DNA from: an uncultured Butyrivibrio sp.
Lineage (GTDB): Bacteria; Bacillota; Clostridia; Lachnospirales; Lachnospiraceae
Direction of reading: 5' to 3'
NCBI GenBank assembly: GCA_947169985.1
Contig: CAMVRW010000051.1
Span: forward strand, 1 to 11,131
DNA length: 11,131 nucleotides
Below, one piece after another: positions 6,998 to 11,131 of the stretch. The notes beneath the pieces were generated by a model. The model was not told the DNA's origin and searched no databases. It saw only the letters and a list, made by a program, of their open reading frames with translations. Both the position numbers and the translations under genes were made by a program. Position 1 is the stretch's first letter. Every line of letters begins with the position of its first letter.

Positions 6998-9853
6998 ATG
7001 GATATGAATAATTTTGATATGAACGATCTGATGACTCCTTATTCTCTTGATCCAAATCGTAACAAAAAGGATCCAAGAGCAGGGATCATTCCTGAAACCG
7101 TTGATATGAATGCGCCTTTCCGTGAGCCACTGGCAAGGTTCTCAAAGGCTGTAACAGACAGAAAAGAGATCAAGCTTGGTATTGAGAAGATTACAAAAGA
7201 GAGCCCTGAGTACTGGGGCCTTTACAACTTGATCACAGATGAGCAGTGTGAGATCGCTCTTAAGCTTGAGAAGCGTAAGCCTAAGACTTTCGAGCAGATT
7301 GCAGCTCTTTGCACTAATTATTCCAAGGAAGAGCTTCAGAAGCAGCTTGATGAGATGTCTTATAACGGCGTTATCGAGTGGAACTACGAGAATCCTAAGC
7401 ATGAGAAGCAGTATGTACTTCCTATGTACGTTCCCGGATCAGCTGAGTTTGGAAACATGAACCACAAGGTTTTAGAGGCACATCCTGAGGCTGGTGCTTT
7501 CTTTGAGAGAATGAGCCGTATTCCTCTTGAGGGACTTACTCACATGGTCCCTATGGGCGGCGCCGGAGTTGGTATGCATGTTATCCCTGTTGAGAAGGCT
7601 ATTGATATGCAGGGATCTGCAATTGGTCTTGAGAAGATTTCTTACTGGCTTGATTACTATGAGGGAAAATATGCAGCATCACCTTGCTCATGCAGAAGAT
7701 CAAGAAAGACATTTGAGCAGGGCTGTGCAGATGATCCTGAAGGATGGTGTATCGCTATTGGTGATATGGCTGACTATGTAGTTGAGACCCAGAAGGATGG
7801 CCGTTATATCACTAAGGAAGAGGCTCTTGAGATCTTTAAGCAGGCTGAGGATAACGGATTCGTTCACCAGATCACAAACATTGATGGCCAGGAGAAGATT
7901 TTTGCTATCTGTAACTGTAACGTAAACGTATGTTACGCACTTCGTACATCACAGCTCTTCAACACACCTAATATGTCTCGTTCTGCTTATGTGGCTCACG
8001 TTGACAAGGATGCCTGTGTTGCATGTGGTGGATGTGTAGAGGTTTGCCCCGCCGGTGCAGCAACTCTTGGACAGAAGCTTTGCAAGAAGAATGGCCAGGA
8101 GGTTGTTTATCCTAAGATGCCTCTTCCTACAGAGCAGAAGTGGTCACAGGATATGTGGACTGAGGATTACCGTGACATTAACCGTATCAATACTCACAAG
8201 ACAGGTACTGCACCTTGTAAGACAGCTTGTCCTGCACATCTTCCTGTACAGGGCTATATCAAGATGGCTTCACAGGGCAGATATGATGAAGCTCTTGCTC
8301 TTATCAAGAAGTACAATCCACTTCCTGCAGTTTGTGGACATGTATGTAACCGTCGCTGCGAGGATGCCTGCACAAGAGGTACTATCGATCAGGCTCTTGC
8401 CATCGATGAGGTTAAGAAGTTTGTTGCTATGCGTGATTTAAACGCAGATACAAGATATATTCCTAAGAAGGTTATTCCTAAGCTTGGTGGCGGTTTCGAT
8501 GAGAAGGTAGCTATCATTGGTGCAGGTCCTGCAGGTATTTCCTGTGCATACTACCTGGCACTTAAGGGCTACAAGCCAACACTTTTCGAGAAGAACAAGA
8601 AGCCAGGCGGAATGGTTACTTACGGTATTCCATCCTTCGTTCTTGAGAAGAATGTAGTTGAGGCTGAGGTTGACGTTCTTAAGGAGCTTGGTGTTGATAT
8701 CCGTCTCGGAGTAGAGGTTGGTAAAGACATCACACTTAAGCAGCTTCGTGAAGAAGGATACAAGGCATTTTATATTGCTATTGGCTGTCAGGGCGGACGT
8801 GGCGTAAATGTTCCCGGTGAGGACGCAGAGGGCGTTATCAAGGGTGTAGATATCCTTCACGATGTAATTGATGATGAGAACTACAAACTTACTGGTGATA
8901 CAGTTGTAATCGGTGGTGGTAACGTTGCTATCGACGTAAGCCGCACAGCACTTCGCTGCGGATCACCTAAGATCACTCAGGTTTCACTTGAGACCCGTGA
9001 TATCATGCCAGCTCTTCCTGAGGAGATCGAGCTTGCTGAGTCTGAAGGAGTTGAGTTCAGAGGCGGCTGGGGACCTAAGGAGATCCTTACAGAGAATGGT
9101 AAGGTTAAGGGTATCATCTTCAAGAAATGTACTCAGGTTAAGAATGCTGAGGGCCGTTTCGATCCTAAGTATGATGAGAATGACACAATGGAGATCGCAT
9201 GTTCTAACGTTATCCTTTCAGTAGGTCAGGCGACAGTTTGGGGCGACCTTCTTAAGGATGAGAATGTTGAGTTCAGAGGACCTGCTCCTGTTGCTGATAA
9301 GATCACATTCCAGACAACAGTTCCTGATATCTTCGTTGGTGGAGATATGTTCTACGGACCAAGATTTGCTATTGATGCTATTGCCTGCGGTAAAGAAGGT
9401 GCTGAATCTATCCACAGATTTGTACAGCCTCATTCTTCACTTACAATCGGTCGTGATCCTAGCTTCTTCATCGAGCTTAACAAGGATGATATTTCAGTTA
9501 AGGATTATGACCATGTAGGACGTCAGGTTCCTGGAAACAAGAACACTGATGGAAAGCTTTCCTTCCGTGATACAAAGCTTGTATTCACAGAAGAGCAGGT
9601 TAAGAAGGAGACATCACGTTGTCTTAGCTGTGGTGCATCTATTGTTGATCCTAACAAGTGTATCGGTTGCGGACTTTGCACAACACGTTGCGAATTCGAT
9701 GCTATCAAGCTCACAAGAGACAACCCTGATGCTTCAACCATGAGAAAGGCAGAAGAGAAGCTTAAATACATTCTTCCTAACGGCGCTAAGCAGGCCCTTG
9801 CAAGACCATTCGTAAAGAAGACTCCAAAAGAGACTGCATGGCTTAAGAAGTAA
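6998..9853 (+). CDS. multi-cluster Fe-S/FAD/NAD(P) oxidoreductase (GltD/NfnB-like with extra N- and C-terminal ferredoxin regions)
   Basis: A 951-residue soluble flavoprotein. Residues 1 to ~330 form a cysteine-bearing domain with C230, C232, C243, C251, C305, C307 and C312. A 4Fe-4S ferredoxin motif CVACGGCVEVCP follows (C340, C343, C346, C350). A GltD-type N-terminal cluster domain spans about 405-470 (C407, C411, C446, C450, C454, C458). The FAD Rossmann motif GAGPAG is at G508-G513, with EKNKKPGGMVTYGIP after it, and the NAD(P) motif GGGNVAIDVSR starts at G639. The C-terminus adds CLSC (875, 878) and the ferredoxin motif CIGCGLCTTRC (888-898). The layout implies electron transfer between NAD(P)H, FAD and several clusters, perhaps to or from ferredoxin. 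It could be bifurcating like NfnB, but that is unproven. GAGGG at 6985-6989 sets the start; ATG 7004 is an alternative. Codon use suggests high expression. The electron partner and substrate are unknown. Confidence 0.9.
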   Translation: MDMNNFDMNDLMTPYSLDPNRNKKDPRAGIIPETVDMNAPFREPLARFSKAVTDRKEIKLGIEKITKESPEYWGLYNLITDEQCEIALKLEKRKPKTFEQIAALCTNYSKEELQKQLDEMSYNGVIEWNYENPKHEKQYVLPMYVPGSAEFGNMNHKVLEAHPEAGAFFERMSRIPLEGLTHMVPMGGAGVGMHVIPVEKAIDMQGSAIGLEKISYWLDYYEGKYAASPCSCRRSRKTFEQGCADDPEGWCIAIGDMADYVVETQKDGRYITKEEALEIFKQAEDNGFVHQITNIDGQEKIFAICNCNVNVCYALRTSQLFNTPNMSRSAYVAHVDKDACVACGGCVEVCPAGAATLGQKLCKKNGQEVVYPKMPLPTEQKWSQDMWTEDYRDINRINTHKTGTAPCKTACPAHLPVQGYIKMASQGRYDEALALIKKYNPLPAVCGHVCNRRCEDACTRGTIDQALAIDEVKKFVAMRDLNADTRYIPKKVIPKLGGGFDEKVAIIGAGPAGISCAYYLALKGYKPTLFEKNKKPGGMVTYGIPSFVLEKNVVEAEVDVLKELGVDIRLGVEVGKDITLKQLREEGYKAFYIAIGCQGGRGVNVPGEDAEGVIKGVDILHDVIDDENYKLTGDTVVIGGGNVAIDVSRTALRCGSPKITQVSLETRDIMPALPEEIELAESEGVEFRGGWGPKEILTENGKVKGIIFKKCTQVKNAEGRFDPKYDENDTMEIACSNVILSVGQATVWGDLLKDENVEFRGPAPVADKITFQTTVPDIFVGGDMFYGPRFAIDAIACGKEGAESIHRFVQPHSSLTIGRDPSFFIELNKDDISVKDYDHVGRQVPGNKNTDGKLSFRDTKLVFTEEQVKKETSRCLSCGASIVDPNKCIGCGLCTTRCEFDAIKLTRDNPDASTMRKAEEKLKYILPNGAKQALARPFVKKTPKETAWLKK

Positions 9854-9867
9854 ATTTACTCATGATG

Positions 9868-9889
9868 AGGGTGGCCTTGTGGCCACCCT
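9868..9889 (+). terminator. intrinsic terminator-like hairpin after the oxidoreductase
   Basis: A perfect nine-base-pair stem, AGGGTGGCC with GGCCACCCT, closes a TTGT tetraloop 15 bases after the stop codon. The following tail (TTAATTATG) is only moderately T-rich, so termination may be incomplete or factor-assisted. Its place at the end of the cluster supports a terminator role. Confidence 0.75.
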
Positions 9890-9907
9890 TAATTATGTGT
9901 GCAATAC

Positions 9908-9936
9908 TTGACTTAATTGAGAAAAATGTATATTAA
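9908..9936 (+). promoter_or_regulatory. probable topA promoter
   Basis: A good -35 TTGACT (9908-9913) precedes an AT-rich -10 that can be read as TATATT (9929-9934, 15-base spacer) or TATTAA (9931-9936, 17-base spacer). It lies between the upstream terminator hairpin and topA, leaving a leader of roughly 55 bases. Confidence 0.55.
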
Positions 9937-9995
9937 TAAGAAAGTGAGCGCGTAGCTTACATATTAATCTATGAAGGGGCTTTTTTACAGAATTA

Positions 9996-11131
9996 ATGGC
10001 TACTAAGAAAGATACTAAAAGTAAAAAGAATTCTCTTTTGATAGTTGAGTCACCAACCAAGGTTAAGGCTATCAAAAAGTTTTTGGGCGCAGGGTATGAG
10101 GTTGCTGCCTCTAACGGACATGTTAGAGATCTTCCCAGGAGTACCATGGGAATTGATGTCGACCATGGCTTTGAACCCAAGTATATAACCATCAGAGGAA
10201 AGGGAGATGTGCTTGCGGAGCTTCGTAAGCAGGTCAAGAAGGCTGACAAGATCTATCTTGCAACTGACCCGGACCGTGAGGGAGAGGCTATCAGCTGGCA
10301 TCTTTGCTACGCCCTTAAACTTGCAGAGGCAGATGCAAAGGTTCAGAGAGTAACCTTTAATGAGATTACAAAGAATGCCGTAAAAGAGGCTATGAAGCAT
10401 CCAAGAGATATCGATATGAACCTTGTGGATGCACAGCAGGCAAGACGTGTTCTTGACAGAATGGTTGGTTATGAGATTTCACCACTTCTCTGGTCTAAGA
10501 TAAAGAGAGGACTATCAGCAGGACGAGTTCAGTCTGTAGCTCTTCGTATCATTGCTGACAGGGAAGAGGAGATTGATTCCTTTATCCCTACAGAGTACTG
10601 GACACTGGATGTTAATCTCTCTGTTGATGGTGAGAAGAAGCCTTTAGTTGCTCATTACTATGGTAAGGGCAACGAGAAGAAGGAGATAACTTCCAAAAAA
10701 GAGCTTGATGAGATCTGCAAATCCTTAGAGGGACAGAAGTTTGTGATCTCTGATGTTAAGAAGGGTGAGAGGAGTAAGAAGGCACCACTTCCATTTACTA
10801 CTTCAACTCTTCAGCAGGAAGCCTCAAAGGCTCTTAATTTCTCAACTCAGAAGACCATGAGAGTTGCACAGCAGCTCTACGAAGGAATTGAGCTTGGCAA
10901 GGAAGGGACTGTTGGTCTTATCACTTACCTTAGAACTGATTCCACCAGAGTATCAGATGAAGCAGTTGCTGCTGCCAATGATTACATAAAGGCTAACTTT
11001 GGCGAGAAATACCTGGCTGAGGGTGCTGCAGTTAAGAAGAATGAAGGAAAGATCCAGGATGCTCACGAAGCTATCCGTCCTACATATATTGATCACACAC
11101 CTGTAATGGTTAAGGATCATCTCTCCAGAGA
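9996..11131 (+). CDS. topA: DNA topoisomerase I, 5' part (runs off the window)
   Basis: The first 378 codons of bacterial type IA topoisomerase I, which relaxes negative supercoils on the nucleoid. After a Lys-rich leader (residues 2-12) the TOPRIM domain begins with LLIVESPTKV (catalytic-site E18) and carries DPDREGEA (D91, D93, E95) for magnesium binding. GRVQSVALRII is the conserved segment after the TOPRIM domain. GLITYLRTDS holds the DNA-attacking tyrosine Y311, followed by the QDAHEAIRPT motif near the window end. The frame is still open at base 11131, so the C-terminal half and any zinc fingers lie outside. AAGGGG at 9974-9979 is 16 bases from ATG 9996, a long spacing, but no other in-frame start exists near it. 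It appears to be an independent transcription unit from the Fe-S cluster genes. Confidence 0.96.
   Translation, partial: MATKKDTKSKKNSLLIVESPTKVKAIKKFLGAGYEVAASNGHVRDLPRSTMGIDVDHGFEPKYITIRGKGDVLAELRKQVKKADKIYLATDPDREGEAISWHLCYALKLAEADAKVQRVTFNEITKNAVKEAMKHPRDIDMNLVDAQQARRVLDRMVGYEISPLLWSKIKRGLSAGRVQSVALRIIADREEEIDSFIPTEYWTLDVNLSVDGEKKPLVAHYYGKGNEKKEITSKKELDEICKSLEGQKFVISDVKKGERSKKAPLPFTTSTLQQEASKALNFSTQKTMRVAQQLYEGIELGKEGTVGLITYLRTDSTRVSDEAVAAANDYIKANFGEKYLAEGAAVKKNEGKIQDAHEAIRPTYIDHTPVMVKDHLSR

Noticed and set aside
8438..8860. 140-codon open frame on the minus strand
   Set aside because: It lies wholly inside the FAD/NAD(P) domain of the oxidoreductase, has no ribosome site or recognisable protein, and follows from the regular codon use of the sense gene.
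9971..10006. 11-codon upstream ORF overlapping the topA start
   Set aside because: No ribosome site before ATG 9971, and too short to separate from chance; the AAGGGG within it more likely serves topA.
1..11131. CRISPR arrays, tRNA or rRNA genes, insertion sequences, phage attachment sites
   Set aside because: No regularly spaced repeats, tRNA-like folds, transposase motifs or flanking duplications were found by eye.

Overview
The window is low-to-middle GC DNA from an anaerobic Firmicute, most likely a Lachnospiraceae member (Butyrivibrio/Pseudobutyrivibrio-like). This rests on the clostridial types of Rel, HemZ and topoisomerase I, on strong AGGAGG-type ribosome sites, and on an Fe-S/flavin oxidoreductase rich in CTT, CCT and AAG codons. 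All genes read on the + strand. The first ~170 bases do not fit: they encode an arginyl-tRNA synthetase segment of the Bacteroidetes type, joined in frame to the middle of a Firmicute rel gene. This looks like an assembly chimera between two organisms.

Layout: (1) 3-170, argS fragment. (2) 171-4473, a tightly packed housekeeping operon: 3' part of rel/relA, an MBL-fold glyoxalase II-like hydrolase, the radical SAM protein HemZ, and an exported TIM-barrel-like protein of unknown function; a weak terminator follows. (3) 4474-4673, a regulatory region with a near-consensus extended -10 promoter flanked and overlapped by a perfect 12-bp inverted repeat (two operator-like sites), then a strong Shine-Dalgarno. 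(4) 4674-9853, a four-gene accessory cluster: a Trp-rich polytopic membrane protein (DUF5692-like), the nickel-insertion GTPase HypB, a hairpin with alternative pairings, the nickel chaperone HypA, and a 951-residue multi-cluster Fe-S/FAD/NAD(P) oxidoreductase. A terminator hairpin follows. (5) 9868-11131, a probable promoter and the 5' part of topA, cut by the window end.

The most interesting unit is region 4. HypA and HypB deliver nickel to metalloenzymes, yet no hydrogenase, urease or CODH structural gene, and no hypCDEF gene, is present. They are sandwiched between an uncharacterised membrane protein and a large soluble electron-transfer flavoprotein. The promoter, ribosome sites and codon choice suggest that the two outer proteins are made in quantity under specific regulation. 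My inference is an uncharacterised, possibly nickel-dependent, membrane-associated redox system. The nickel user could be the membrane protein, the oxidoreductase, or an enzyme encoded elsewhere.
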